DNA of 64,000 bases from Nageia nagi (GCA_050084985.1 JBITNC010000001.1:158782001-158846000); one strand, 5' to 3'. Shown: positions 1-12,604, numbered from the stretch's first letter. The notes: a model not told the origin generated them from the letters alone. Made by a program: numbers and translations.

Positions 1-3000
1 TGCTTCTTGCAATGGGTATTGGTAAATTAATTGTAAAGTTGATGCTTTTCAATGACTATATTTAACCATGATCCTAACATTCTTCTTTAGGATGTAGCCA
101 CATGGTGAATATCGTTACATTTATGTTGTTTGATGCTCTTTGGTGTGCTTGTTTCATTTGGTTTCATATTTGCACTATTTTATTTCAAGTGTTGAAGATT
201 AAATTTTAATTTATAACACTTATTCACCCCTACCTCTTAGTTGTCATTATGGGATTAACATGAATTATATATCCTTAAATCTTTGTATTCCATGAAATTA
301 TTTTTGTATTATGTTGTATCAAATAATTCTTGATCTTGTGTATTCTTTTACATTATGCTACATGGCTATTAGAGAAATCATAACCATAACATTTAATGTA
401 AAAATATGTAATGTACCTCCTATTTTTGATATCATTTTTCACTATTCCCAAAATCATAAACCCTAAAATTTAGACCTATTTTTTTAGTTTAAACATTTGA
501 ATGGTCTAGGAATGGGAAGGCAATCCATATGAGCATATCAATGTTGCTAGCTAGTCAACACCCACATGGTAAGATTAGTCAAATATGAATTAGTCAATCC
601 TTATCATAATCCTTCTGGTGTTCACTTCTCAACACTCATCTTGTTGTAATACACCACATAAGTGACCCCACCATTTTTTTTCAAGGAACTATGCAATATA
701 TTTTGGTCACTATGTAGTGGTTTCCTACTTGGGACCTGTATCACTGCAGAATGCTTTTCTATTAGTTATTCATCTTGTTGATTAACCCTTAATTCATAGT
801 AGCATATAATTATCTTAAGTAATCTCCCAAATGAAACATGTGAGCATCATATCCCTAAGGAATAGTCATCATACTCCTATTTTATACTACAAGTAGTATG
901 ACTAATAATTACTCTCATCCGATAACCATAGTTTTATCAACTGCTACTCTCATCTGGCAAACCTATCGAGGGTATGAGACACTAGCCTACCATATCTATC
1001 GATTAGGCTTAGCATGGATTTCAACATCCACATCCCATATCTTAGGAGCCATGGGTTTTGTAATAATACCCTCAAATGGATCATATAGTCTAGTAAGTTT
1101 TAAACAAGGTTATAGAAATAAGTTACCCCATATTCCATCGATCCTAGAAATAATTGATCTTGGATCAATTATTAGGGTGTCTAGGTTTCATGCTTGTTTT
1201 AAACATTAAGATGTTACCTTAATCTAAAATTCATAGTAAATAAACATCTTTCATGATCAAGTAATAAATTCATCAATGTATGCAAGCAATATGCAAGAAG
1301 CTTCAAATCAAACTTATTTAGGAAGTCACTAGTAATATTCAAAAGTACTATAATTATACCATATGCATGGTGCAGTGCATGAAGTACTACTTCATAAGAA
1401 CTTCAAATACCAAAACTAATAACAAGCCTTGATTAACACTAAATTCAACTACTTCTATCAAGGATGTGCAGTGTGGACTAATCCATAGTCAAGTAATATT
1501 ATTTTTGTATTTTGTTTAACGAGTTATCCTAACAAGAGTTTTTGACTAATGAACTTTCTATATATTTTTCCTCATCATACGAGACAACCCATAAGTTCCA
1601 TCCTTATAGGCTTAGATCAATGATAAGTTTGAGATTTACTTTATTCCTCTGAAGTTCATCACCTAATTTAGGTTATCTTTAGGGATCAATCTTGAACTTC
1701 ATTCCCAGAACCAAGTATCATACTTAAGATAATTATTACATATATAAAGATTCTTTTAACATAGGAACCTTGGTATATTTCTATTCAATGACCTAAAGCA
1801 ATTGTTGTAAGAATAGGTTTGACTCAATATTTATTCTAGCCATAAATAAATTTTCTTCCTTCAATGTATGTACCACTTACTATGTGTTAATAACTTTTAT
1901 TTATTATCTATATTATATGTTATAATATACATTTGATTTAATACAAGTTAGATCTAGATACACTAAATTACCTGCTTTGACCTATTGACAAAGGATAAAG
2001 GTTTGATAATGTCTTTCCATATTTTTTCAATTATAAAGTGTTGAATTAACTTGTCTCATCAAATGATTATATTCATATCAGGGACCCCTTCCCTTTATTG
2101 AATCCATTTTCATGATATCACTTACATGATGGGGGTTATACATGGCATCCTTAGCTTATGATTACTTAAAGACATTGATTCATTATTACACCCATGACCA
2201 TTGTGTTATTTTTACACTAGGTAGATATTTGTTTTTATAGTTCCAAGGGTGTATTAATACTTGTTTGCACAATCATATACAAAAGTCATATGTGAATATT
2301 TTTGGGTTGAAGTACACCAAATATCATTTAAATACTTTAAACAACATCCCATAGAGTGAATCATATCAAATACATTGTATTATTACCAATAGGTTTACAT
2401 GTGAACCATGGCTATCTTTGAAGTTGATAGCTCCATCTCAAATTATGATGTTACCTTGAAACATAGGAAAATCCCTAATTTATACATCAAGGAATATAAG
2501 CATTTGATTACATGTATATTCCCTTACACATAACATAAGGAATTTTCTTCACACCATTATAGAGGTATTTGATGAAATTCATGAAATCTTTGTCCTTTGG
2601 GAAGTAGATCCTTGCCATATTCATTCTTGATGCTCCTCTAATGGTCCAAGGTTCATTGGTTTTAGGTACTAAGAAAGGCTTTAGAGTAATTGGGTATCAA
2701 GATAGCCCCCCCTTTTTTTTTTTTTTGAACACAATGCATATGATTTCAAATTACATGATATTTCATTCCATTGATTTAAATACCCTCTTTTTGGACATTA
2801 GGAGGTTTTATGTTCTCTCTAGAACTACCTCCCTTCCTTTATCATAGGGTAAAATTTTATGATCTAGTCATTACACATGAATCTCACTCTAAATAATGTT
2901 AAGAACACATCATCATCATACTATAAGATTCATCATTAATTATGTCATAGTACATCCTTAAATATTGATTTCTTTACCATCATTATGGTTCAATTACATT

Positions 3001-3289
3001 CTAATAGTGTATGAAAATACTATCCATTCCAACTAAATGATGTTCCATCACATTTTTATTTAGGTCAGAGCTTCTAATTTCATTAGTCTTTGAAAACCTT
3101 CCTACACCAATATAAATTTATTGAAATCATTCCAAACAAATTTTATAATCATAAATGATTTCATGTAACATAAATTTAAGCTATTATGCTTTGTATTGGA
3201 TGTAGGATTTATTTTTTCATTACCAAATGAATTTGACTACATCAATTAATACCTCCACGATCTTGGCATTTAAAGTTGACTCTTTTTGG
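1..3289. other. Intergenic, no recognisable gene
   Basis: AT-rich sequence with stops in all frames. The longest open frame is about 103 codons (898-1209, plus). Its product resembles nothing I recognise, and its composition matches the surrounding non-coding DNA. A C run followed by a T run lies at 2707-2726. I see no repeat here that recurs elsewhere in the window. Confidence 0.6.
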
Positions 3290-5560
3290 TGAAATACCTC
3301 ACTACACATAAAAAGCAATTAGAATATGTCAAGGTTCTATATAGTGTTGATAAAACCTTACCAATGTGTAGGCTTACACCATAGTGAATGGTTTGTGAGA
3401 GCATTTCAATAAAAGTGTAGTCTCATATTGTAAGAATCAATGAGTAGTTCGCCATGACACCTCCCAAGCATAGAGTATGGCCATACTAATTATGTTAAGG
3501 GGATTAGTACAATTTATTGGTAAGTGACTTCATGTACAGCACATTATGTTTAAGAGAAATACCTTAGAGTGGGTTGTAAACTATTCAAATGAAGGTCTCT
3601 TCAAAAAATAGACTCACAATGTGCAACAATCACCATATATATATATAACAAATGGAACGTTGGGGTTCTTGTGATAGATATCTTGAGAGATGTATCCCTA
3701 TATCAGGAGCTGATATTGGATCAAGTACAAAAGAGATTGACTATTCCATCACTTGCGAACTCATGGAGTGTTATGATTACCCAATATGCGAAGCATAGGG
3801 GCGGTGGATGCCTCCACTCAAGTAACCTATCCATGGATTAAGATGATCATAGGAAATACAAAAAAATGGATGCATGAAAAAGGTTTGTGAGGTATTACAT
3901 CTATCCCATTGCTATTTTATTTCATGGATGAAATGAGTGGTAACTAGACTTAGGATGAGCGCTCCATACCGATATATATTTTAACTAAGCAAAATACTTT
4001 ATTTCAGCTCCATACCATGAGCACAATGTGTTGAGAATATGCATGGGGAAAGTATATTATCTAACTATTCACAATATCTCCTTGCGATGCCATCTCATGG
4101 ACTCAAAATGCACACATAGGGGTTTTGTTACGAGGGCCTATGAGTGAGGTGAAAAGATAATGGAAGATTCATGATCTCATAAACATAGACTCCCCATGGC
4201 CTTTCATGGTGTAGGACATTCAATGAATAGTCTTTTCTAATAATACAATTAATTGATATGCCACATAAAAATTGGTACCCAATACTTCCCAACCAAGCAA
4301 ATTTATTTTACATAATAAACTTTACCCCTCTTTAACTATAAAGGGATAAGGAGTACAAAACCTTCACATGTAAGAATATCAAATAAAATAAATGATGTCT
4401 TTTCTAGATACAACAAGTGTAAGACTATTACCAATAATTATTTTCAATAATATGTTCATAATCTTTTATCAAGCATATCTTTATTCAAAACATACTAAAA
4501 TAACACCTAATACATTCATAACTTATTTAGGAATTTTAACATTAATATCTAAAATGCAAGGGAGAGCACTTGGGCTTGAGAGGAGAGGATTCCTTTATCT
4601 ATAGGACTCTAGGAAAAGGAGAAAAAAATAATAATATATGATGATTCCCCCCTTTCCTAAGGGTTCCCCAAGTATTTATAGCTATAGATTGCTATAATAT
4701 TTTGAAAAATGTGTTTAGTTATCAAACTCAACAATTTTTGTTTGGATGGTGTAGGTATTTTTTTTTTGTGGTAGGTCTTAAATAATGTTTTTGGCAAGTG
4801 TGGTGTCATACAAAATAATTTGGACCCTTTATATTAGGTTAAAAAATATCCCCAATTATTTTATGCACCTAATGTAAGAAAACACTTTGTGTGGGGATCC
4901 CATCTCCATTATTTTCATAAAATCCCAAAATACCCTTGTAACCTCCACAACATGATAAATAATCCTTCTAACTATAAATTTTAATTTCACCCAGTTTTAC
5001 TAAAATCCTTAGGTGAAAAATTTAATTCAAATGCATATAATATTCCTTTCCTCATTTGAAAATAGTCAATAAATTTCAAAGAATGAACATCAAACTTTTA
5101 GCACTCATTTTTACCTATGGTGACCCCTTCATCCTGCAAGGTAAATTTATTAGTGCAAACACACACACATACAATATCAAAATCAAATATTATACATAAT
5201 AATTATGGTATGCATCTATATGATCTACAAAAGTCATTAGGACTTGCCAGTGAATCAAAACCAATAATTTCCTCACTCTTACCAATTCATTCCCATAACC
5301 AACTCACCCTTGGTCCCTTGGTTCTTTAACTTGACTTCACATATCGAGTCAACTTGTAACATGTGTCATAAAATCTCAAACCTAACATCAAATTGACATA
5401 AATAATGCATATATATACACACTCAAAATTACTATTCTCACAACTTAGATAATCTTAGTCACATTCAAATCCTTAATGGTATTCGAGTCTTAATAAAGGC
5501 AATTGGGTGGGTCATTACAAAATATCTTCAAATAATATTTAATGTCCATTTATATACCTT
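3290..5560 (+). repeat. Left arm of inverted repeat 1, LTR-like
   Basis: This 2.3-kb block is the reverse complement of 40660-42910, with clear but imperfect identity along its whole length. Open frames at 4392-4604 and 5117-5329 (plus) reappear at 41570-41806 and 40843-41184 (minus), but they look like chance frames inside the repeat. The block carries a TATA box on the minus strand and a TGTAATGACCC-like LTR start near 5519 (minus), so it is probably part of an LTR. Similarity continues a few dozen bases past that start in both arms. That suggests a DNA-level duplication including flank and not two insertions. I see no coding domain. Confidence 0.75.
4673..4680 (-). promoter_or_regulatory. 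TATA box in LTR-like repeat
   Basis: TATAAATA on the minus strand, followed by CTTGGGGAACCC. The same motif and context occur at 41521-41528 (plus) in the partner arm. The spacing, about 830 bp from the putative LTR start, suits a U3 promoter. Activity is not known. Confidence 0.45.
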
Positions 5561-5716
5561 CTTCATAAAATCCCATGGTGGTACATATTGGAAGAATATT
5601 AATAAAGGTTATAGATTTAATCTTTACACCTAATAATTACATATGCTTAGAAGTCTCTAGAGTCTTTTCAAGAAACTTATTTTGTGCATATCTTGCAATC
5701 ATTATAATGGATGGAA
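5558..5716 (-). pseudogene. PPR protein fragment
   Basis: On the minus strand, reading leftwards from 5716, a translation contains MIARYAQNKFLEKTLE and then a segment like ITFINILPICTTMG. These match the repeating pattern of plant PLS-type PPR proteins (an 'MIAxYAQNG' helix followed by 'xTFxxILPACAxxG'). It has an in-frame stop and covers only about one and a half repeats, so it is a fragment. It abuts the end of the inverted-repeat block exactly, which suggests that block inserted into or duplicated beside an old PPR gene. Similar fragments lie at 28641-28876 (minus) and 10110-10726 (plus). Confidence 0.6.
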
Positions 5717-5994
5717 GTTTATTTGCATCACATGGTTGTAAGGTTTAAGAAAATTCAAAGGTGTATAATCATGAATCCTTCCTGTTCACATGAATCCTTC
5801 ACATTTGCGCCCTTTGTATTTATTTTTTGAGTTTTTAAGTGCAATTTTTCTTCTAAATGATCATTTTACAATTTTTATAGTGCAGTTATAAATCTTTCAA
5901 CAAAATTATCATCTTATGGGTTTTTAAAGGCAATTTTCAACTAGTATAAAAGAACCATCATGAATTAGCTACCATTAAAATCCAATTTTGGTTT

Positions 5995-6384
5995 AGTTTT
6001 TATAGATGACAAAATGGGTTATCTTTATATCACCAAATATTTAGTATAATATCATGAATGATGAGGATCTTCCACTTACTCTCACACCTTACTTGATCTA
6101 AGTTTTAATTAGTTAGCTTTCAATGCCTTGGTTCAATGTCCAAGGGTTATAATAGAGACTTTATTATTTTTATTGCTTCCTAACCCATGAGATTAGTATG
6201 ACTCTATATTGGGGTTTGATTAAGCCACCCATACCTTTTTTTTTTACAAGGTGTTTATATTTTATTAATATAGTATCTTTTCATAAATAAAAAAATCATT
6301 AAAAAGAGCAAAGTCACTTGAGTTAAGTATTTGATTAAATAAAAGGTTTATATGTTATTTCAATTAAATAAAAGACCTATAATT
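5995..6384 (+). repeat. IQD cassette A, outer flank
   Basis: About 390 bp similar to 61020-61395, the flank just beyond the 3' end of IQD copy E. Both contain the stretch from ATGATGAGGA through the 'CAAGGGTTATAATRGAGACTT' region to an AT-rich tail with TTTATATTTTATTAAT. Similarity stops at 6385, where LINE-type sequence begins. The rest of cassette A reappears near 11.93 kb, so about 5.5 kb of other DNA appears to split this cassette. Confidence 0.65.
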
Positions 6385-7728
6385 TTTTGATAATAAGGTT
6401 AAATTATATTAAAAAAAATTATGGGCTTTATCAAGATCCCTAAACCTATGATATATAGTCCTTCACAAATGAAACAAATATAGAACTATAGTGTTGCATA
6501 GCTATAACATGAAATCATCCAAAATGTAGCTCCTAATCTATCTATCATAGCTAAACATAATTTAAATACATATCATAATCAAGATTAACATAACATAGTT
6601 ATTAAGACTAACCCAACAATATAGATAAAATATAATGATTACAAAAATAGACATCCATCAAGAACATACAAAAAATCATCATTCATTCTTCCTCGATAGA
6701 CCTCCAACATATTCAACCAAATAAGAAGTACAAGCCTTGGTCTTTCCCCTCTTTAGAGTATTCTTGCTTCTCTTGTCAATTTGTCCAAGGTCATTGCCCA
6801 TTGTTTTTTAGGTCAAACTAATGGGTTTAGGTCATCTTCAACATTGTCCTCTTAGTCAATGTTAAGGTGCAGTATCTCTTCCTTGATCCAAGTTAATATT
6901 TCAATCTTTTGAAAAATAATAGCTATTATTAAATCAAAAAAACCTAAGGTACCTTACTTAAAATTTCATCCTTGGTACCCATAGTGGAGGGAAATCAAGC
7001 TTCAAATTTTCATCCTTTGGATTCCCATCATCTTTAGCCTCGAGAGCTCCATCCTCCGTTTCTTACTTTTGTTCATTATCTTCATCCATCTAACATTAAC
7101 TAGAGGATAATTCCTCCCTTTCTTGGATTCTATTGGAGGGTTTACCCTTCCTTCATCATTATCAATATCGATTGATTTCTCTATATCTAGATTTCCCCTT
7201 TTTGGAGGGGATTACTACAAGAATAAAGCTTCTATTTTTTGGCTTGAGGAGTGGGCACCTTGTGGGGAATACCTTTTGGGCTAGATCACTTCTTCTTATA
7301 TCCTTTTTTTAAAAATATTGATCCCTTTACCTTTTGCTTAATGGTAACCCTCTTAGCTAACCTCTAAGCTTAACTTTCAATGGTATTTTTATCCTTCATA
7401 CCTTGCATAGATTATGTTTGTTATTTTTCAATAAGAACCTTAGCCTTCTAGGTGGAGGAAGGCCTAACTCTATTTCAATAAGTCTTGAATGCAAAACCCT
7501 CCTTGAATTTCTTAACATAAGTTTGTAGGGAGTCTACCAATAAAAATATAAATTTTTTATCTTCCATTCACCTCCCTATTAAAAGGGATTCAATAGCATG
7601 TGGTGAGGCCCAAAGATTACAACAAAATGATTTTTCAAGGAGAAGTATCTGATGATCCAATAGGCCATTTAGTACCATTTCCCAACCAAGATTTCACTTA
7701 CGAATCCCATATGGCCCTTCTCTAATTG

Positions 7729-8103
7729 TTATCCCTCACCCATGAAAGCATAAAACTTCTTATGCATCACCTTTTCAATAGGAGAAAACCACCTATCCTT
7801 TAAATTGAGCTTGATGGCCTCCATAATTGCATGCATGTTGAAATTGAACTTAATGGATTCTGCTTGGGCTTGATCATCTATCCAACCCTCCAAAACTCTC
7901 TTCGATATGACTACATCATAACTGCAATGTAGCTTCAAAAAATCAAAGGCACCACCATTATCCAATAATTTCTCATAGTTTGCATCTTCCATGGATTCCA
8001 TATAGTTATTTGGCTCTATCATACATGTAAAACCCATCTCTTGATACTTCCATAAATTACATTTCACCTTCAAAAACTTATAATTTATGTTAAAACTTTT
8101 CAT
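7729..8103 (-). CDS. Unrecognised 124-codon ORF in LINE remnant
   Basis: An uninterrupted minus-strand frame of 124 codons from ATG to stop, longer than most frames nearby. The product is mixed and hydrophilic, with a central stretch DNGGAFDFLKLHCSYDVVIS and a tryptophan-containing tail (LKDRWFSPIEKV). I see no transmembrane segment, signal peptide or catalytic motif that I can name. Downstream on the same strand (7.7-6.7 kb) the broken translation is rich in K, E and S, as in the C-terminal parts of plant LINE ORF1 proteins. An ORF1 remnant is therefore the best guess. It could also be a fragment of an unrelated gene. Confidence 0.3.
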   Translation of the reverse strand: MKSFNINYKFLKVKCNLWKYQEMGFTCMIEPNNYMESMEDANYEKLLDNGGAFDFLKLHCSYDVVISKRVLEGWIDDQAQAESIKFNFNMHAIMEAIKLNLKDRWFSPIEKVMHKKFYAFMGEG

Positions 8104-9394
8104 AAAACTACATTTGAGATTAACACCTTACATTAATATCCTTTTCAATTTAATTTCCTCCTTCCTTGAAGTTATATCATGGATATTAGTGATTAGGAAA
8201 GTGTGGTAACCTGATTTAAATTCAAAAATACTTGTGTCACCTTATTCCCTAATGACATTTTCCCCTTGCTTGATCATCTTGAAAAATATCATGGGGCATC
8301 CTCCCTACTGACATGTTAGGAAGGGCCTTTAAGCATAGTCTTTTTAAAACTATTAAAATATACATATCTTTCATGGGGTCCACTTTTCAAAAACCATCAC
8401 ATTTTCCTTAAAAAAAGCTCTCACAATCATCCTTAGGATTTCAGCAACTAATCAGCTCAAATTTTTGAATATTCAAAAATTTCTCTATATCCAAAAATTT
8501 CAACAAACATGAGGAGAAAGCATATGCTAGGTCATTTTTATTTTTTTTATCCAAATTCTAAATCCCATTACTATGATATCAACCACAGAATTAGGCATAA
8601 TAGTTTGAATTTCTATCCTTCATGTAATTTCATCCCAAATTGCCCTAACAAAGTTGTAATAGATAAGTAGGTGATTCATCAACTCCTAAGCTTTATATAT
8701 AACACACCAATTTTGAAATATCATCCTACTTATTTTGAATTATCATTGGTATGAATTATATTTAGAATATAAACCCATGTAAAATATGAAATTTTAGGAA
8801 TTAGATTTTTAGTCCAAAATTTGGCCCATATCTCACTTGATCTTCCTTTTCATTCTTATTCAACCAATCATAACAATTTTATCGCATGATTATTATTAGC
8901 TTCATTTCTAATTAATCAAAAAATGGTATCAATATTATTAGTGAGAAAATCATATAACATTCCAATTTTTTTAGAAGAACATACAACTTGGCTTCATTTT
9001 AGGGTGAGGAGCCTCAGGGCTACTCCAAGAGACCTTATTACCTTCCCTCTTAATATAATTATACACTTTCCTACCAAAAATAGATTTAGTCCAAATCATA
9101 TAAAGTTGCCAATCATTTTTTTGAGCTAGAGGGATTCTATCAATTTTGGGATCATCCCAAAAAGTACCTTACTACCATTACTAACATCCCATTTAGATTT
9201 TTCTCTAATGGAGTCTCTAACTTCTAGTATTCCATTCCTTAAAACATAGTCATTTGGAGGATTGAGAACCCCAATGAAGATATTATCCCCCTATAAGTAT
9301 TTGTGTCTATATGTATTAATCCATTCTTTATCTCTTCACTTTGTAATTTACCAACCTAACTTAATTCTCATAGCTTGATTAACCCACTAGATTT

Positions 9395-9566
9395 GCCTAG
9401 TTTCCAAACCTCCTTCCTTGTTTTTGCATACTTTATTACAAGCCACAAGAGTTAGTCTTTTCTTTTCTTCCACACCAATCCATATGAGATGCCTACAAAT
9501 TCCATTAATTTTGTATGCCACTAGAGAAAGAATTTTAAAGATGTTTTCCATGTAAATAGGAATACT
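9395..9566 (-). pseudogene. LINE reverse transcriptase C-terminal fragment
   Basis: The minus-strand translation runs SIPIYMENIFKILSLVAYKI ... WIGVEEKKRLTLVACNKVCK ... EGGL and ends in a stop. This is the conserved C-terminal pattern of plant L1-like reverse transcriptases: an 'IPxYxxSxFKIP' helix, 'W.G.EEKKKIALVAWDKVCKPK' and 'GGLGIR'. The catalytic core is not present here. A zinc-binding tail reading WCVIYKA ... MNHLLIYYNFVRAIWDEI follows at about 8715-8632 on the same strand. Its expected cysteines are partly lost. Confidence 0.7.
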
Positions 9567-9601
9567 CTAGAGAGTAGATTTTACTCTAGAGAGTAGATTT
9601 T
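9564..9601. repeat. Perfect 19-bp tandem duplication
   Basis: ACTCTAGAGAGTAGATTTT occurs twice without a gap. Each unit contains the palindrome CTCTAGAG. It lies at the edge of the LINE reverse transcriptase fragment and looks like a replication-slippage duplication. Confidence 0.9.
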
Positions 9602-10109
9602 ACAAGCTAAAGTCTTTCTACCAAACTCAAAAATTACGCTTAGGTTGTTGGAGAATCTCCTATCCACCTTTCCTACCACCATCAAAGCCCCCTCCAAAGG
9701 ATATTTAAAAGCAAATTAGATGTTGTAATGGTGAATACATTAGTATATGTATACACAAATTATGAAACATATAGAATGCATGCAAGTTATTTGATAAAAT
9801 ACATGTGTTAGTTAAGCCTCATGATGCATAGTGATAACAAAATATGGATAACATGAGAGACTTTTAGGTAGGTACAATTTTCAAGAGTAAAGCCCAAAAC
9901 CATAACCTTTATTTTATCCTTCTAGTGTGTGCTATGATGAGAATTATAGAAGGTGATGAAATCTCTTAAAGAATGATTGCAAATAGTCATGCAAATAGCA
10001 TAACATGTTTAGGTGTTCTACTTGCAAATAACCAATCAGAACTAGGAGATGGGGGATGTAGTGACTCTTATTTTAATTAATCTTGGGTAGATTATTATAC
10101 ATGTATTAT

Positions 10110-10726
10110 TGATCACCTTTCACTATGTAGACATACCAAATTGAGTGCACAACAATGTCTTCTTAGTACGTGTACACCACTTATGAATGTAGGATCGAGG
10201 ATTACGTGGCAACAATTATTTTTTTTGGAGACTAAATATACTCCATCATATGTTGTCCTTTCAAATATTTATGCTAAAGTGCGTAGCAAGGATTATGTTA
10301 TGAGTAAGGACATTAATGAAATATAGAGGAAATAAGAAGACTCTTAGATGTATTTTGATTGAAGTTGACAAAGTATTCATGCTTTTATTATAAAAAATAA
10401 ATTGAACACATGAGATCTATGGTGATTTGAAGAAACTATTGAGTAAGGTGAAGGTAGTAGATTATATTTCCAAATACAATACCTACATTTAATGATATGG
10501 AAGCTAAAGATAAAGAATTGCTTAGAAAAGTTGGTAATTGCATCCAAGTTATTAAAGACCCATTAGAAATGTTACTAAGATTGTGAATAACCTTCGACTA
10601 TGCGATGACTATAGTTCTACAACCAAGTTTGTCCCTAAGGATGTTGCAAGGAACATTGCTATGGGGGATATGAATTGATTTCTTCATTTCAAACATGAAG
10701 AATTTTCTTATGGGGATTAATGGTGA
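10110..10726 (+). pseudogene. PPR-DYW protein C-terminus, degenerate
   Basis: The plus strand holds the end of a PPR-DYW protein. An E-type motif reads CLLSTCTPLMNVGS ... YTPSYVVLSNIYAKV near 10155-10285. A DYW-type tail in another frame reads TTKFVPKDVARNIAMGDMN ... FLHFKHEEFSYGD, then TAA TGG TGA. The terminal tripeptide D-Y-W is thus present with its tyrosine codon turned into a stop. The expected zinc-binding CGDCH has become CDDYS. PPR-DYW proteins bind organellar RNA and catalyse C-to-U editing. This copy has several stops and frameshifts and cannot act. Other PPR fragments at 5558-5716 and 28641-28876 may come from the same gene family. Confidence 0.75.
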
Positions 10727-11929
10727 TGAAAATTAATGTGAATTGATTTCATCATTTCATTTTTCAAAAAAAGTGTTGTTATTAAATATTTGTACAAATA
10801 TACAATGTTATTGATTATCGATGTCAATATATAGGAATCATCTGCAATTGTAGAGTAAAGAGTTTGAGAAGGAAGCATGCAAATTGCAAAAATGAAAGGA
10901 AAAATATTTAATGTAAAAAAAGAACATTCAACAAATAATAAATTATTTTAGTGTGCTTACAAGTAATGAGGTACTTTGACATAAAGAGATTAGAACAACT
11001 ATGATGTGTACTTTACTCGAGGCTTTATTAGGATTAATGAAGGGAGTGAGCAATGCAAAAGTCTTGCATGCAATCCATGTTTGCTAATTTCAAACCATGA
11101 TTAATACTAATGTCAATCACTTTTTGGGCATTGGAACCTTAGAATGAGTCAAGTACAAGTTGGATGAGATTCCACATAACTTCTCTTAATAATTAATTTG
11201 TGGAACAGTGTGATTGATTCCACTTCTACATCAATAGTAAAATCAATGAGGCATAAAAAACACCCTTGCCAGTAGGGTACTCCTCTAGCCATCACCATCA
11301 ACATATTAATCATTGTGTAACACTACTTCTATATCGACTATTTAACTTTCCTCTCACTATTGCTAATCTCAACTCCCATCTCTCCTTTCATTTGCTTGTT
11401 AAATTGCCTACAAAACATTAGAATACTACTATTAGGGGTACCTCATTCTCTCAAAGTTTTCTTTTCTAGTTTCTATTTTCTTGTTTTTCAAGATATCTTA
11501 GAATCTACTATTGGTTGTGTGATTTTTAGAGATAAGTCATTGGACTACTGCTAGGTCACTCCACGGCTCCACAAAGCTAGTGGGTCTAGTGGAAGAGCAT
11601 CCTCTCGTGCTGCCTTGCCAAAAGGGTTTCTTCAAATGAAGAGGAGGAGGGGGAAATTGTTAACGATGAAGAGATCGAATCAGGGGAAAAGAAAATAATG
11701 TTCAAGATAAAGATTTCAACTCGACCACTTCCAAAGTACTTAATTTTTGTTTTCCTGTTAGGAAATAATAAAATTTTTGAACGACTCATCGGAAACTTAT
11801 TTATTTATTTATTAAATACATATTATTTAAATATTTTGATTATGTTATCTCTTTTAATAAAAAAAATAACACTTAAAATCAAAGAGAACAAGTATTAATT
11901 TACGGCATACCCATTGCACAAGGTTGCAA
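10727..11929. other. Intergenic, nothing recognised
   Basis: No coding similarity and no repeat partner that I can see. Short open frames (11360-11554, 11698-11898) have the composition of the surrounding DNA. The sequence around 11.58-11.70 kb is locally less AT-rich but matches nothing I know. Confidence 0.5.
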
Positions 11930-12219
11930 TAGCTAGTTAAAATGATTAGTAGTAGATAGAGATAGAAAAAGAATAAAAGAATATGATTACAATATTTTTC
12001 TACATGCGAATTTTGCTACATATTGAATTCCATATTCAATTCCCACCAACCATGACATACATTGTATATCCCATACAATTGTCCCATGGACTGCCCTTGA
12101 TCTCCTCTCGATATTAAAAAATACTCTTTCTTTCTTTTCTTTCCACCATCAAAATCAAGACTAAGCTTGCTTTTGATGGCTTTCAGACTCAAATTTATTC
12201 TCTCAGGTTCAACTGTTTT

Positions 12220-12604
12220 CTAGAGAGAAGACAGGAAATCAGGAGGCTTGTTTGAGGAGCTTTCGGGATCTGACCTGCTCTTGCCATTTGATGAAGCCTC
12301 CATGCACTGCAACCTCACAACAAACCCGCGGAACAATTGGATTCTCATGGCGGCACGCTGCTCTACACACCACACTTCATTTTCATAGGAGTGGCAATAT
12401 GTCACTGCGGTTTAAAACCACCACGGCGGCTTGGACGGCTACAGCTACTGCCTCTGTCACTGCGGCTGTTGCTTTGGCTGTCTCCTTTTCACCATCATTC
12501 TCTTCATCCTCTTCGCATATCTGAGGGGAATAATCCGACGAAGAATGGGACGACTTCATCATCCTCTTCACTTTCTGTTTAAGCCAATTTTCGGTCTTTC
12601 CCAT
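12220..12604 (-). pseudogene. IQD pseudogene, copy A
   Basis: The minus-strand ATG at 12604 starts MGKTENWLKQKVKRMMKSS, then an acidic stretch and an alanine/valine-rich segment, as in IQD proteins before the IQ67 domain. Comparison with copies C and E shows four lesions. A deletion with frameshift removes the linker before the tyrosine/glutamate stretch. A roughly 160-bp deletion fuses the first IQ motif (AAMRIQ) directly to LFRGFVVR, removing the intron and exon sequence on both sides. A further 18-bp in-frame deletion removes REARMA. A 1-bp deletion changes the C-terminus. The loss of the intron is therefore not evidence of a processed retrocopy. About 145 bp of unrelated sequence interrupts the 3' flank at about 12004-12148. 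Confidence 0.85.

Larger units (their letters stand above)
6385..9720 (-). mobile_element. L1-like LINE remnant(s), minus strand
   Basis: The minus strand carries the C-terminal part of a LINE reverse transcriptase (about 9566-9395), a zinc-binding tail (about 8715-8632), then an open frame of unknown family and a long polar region. The left boundary, TTGATAATAAGG(G/T)TAAATTATATTA, is identical in type to the left end of the LINE derivative at 14752, so 6385 is taken as the element's 3' terminus. Frames are broken throughout. The order (RT tail upstream of an ORF1-like frame) is not that of a normal LINE, so two fragments may be joined. I found no target-site duplication for the right end. 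Confidence 0.6.

Noticed and set aside
898-1209. 103-codon plus-strand open frame
   Set aside because: No recognisable motif, composition as in the surrounding DNA, no repeat partner; length is expected by chance in 64 kb.
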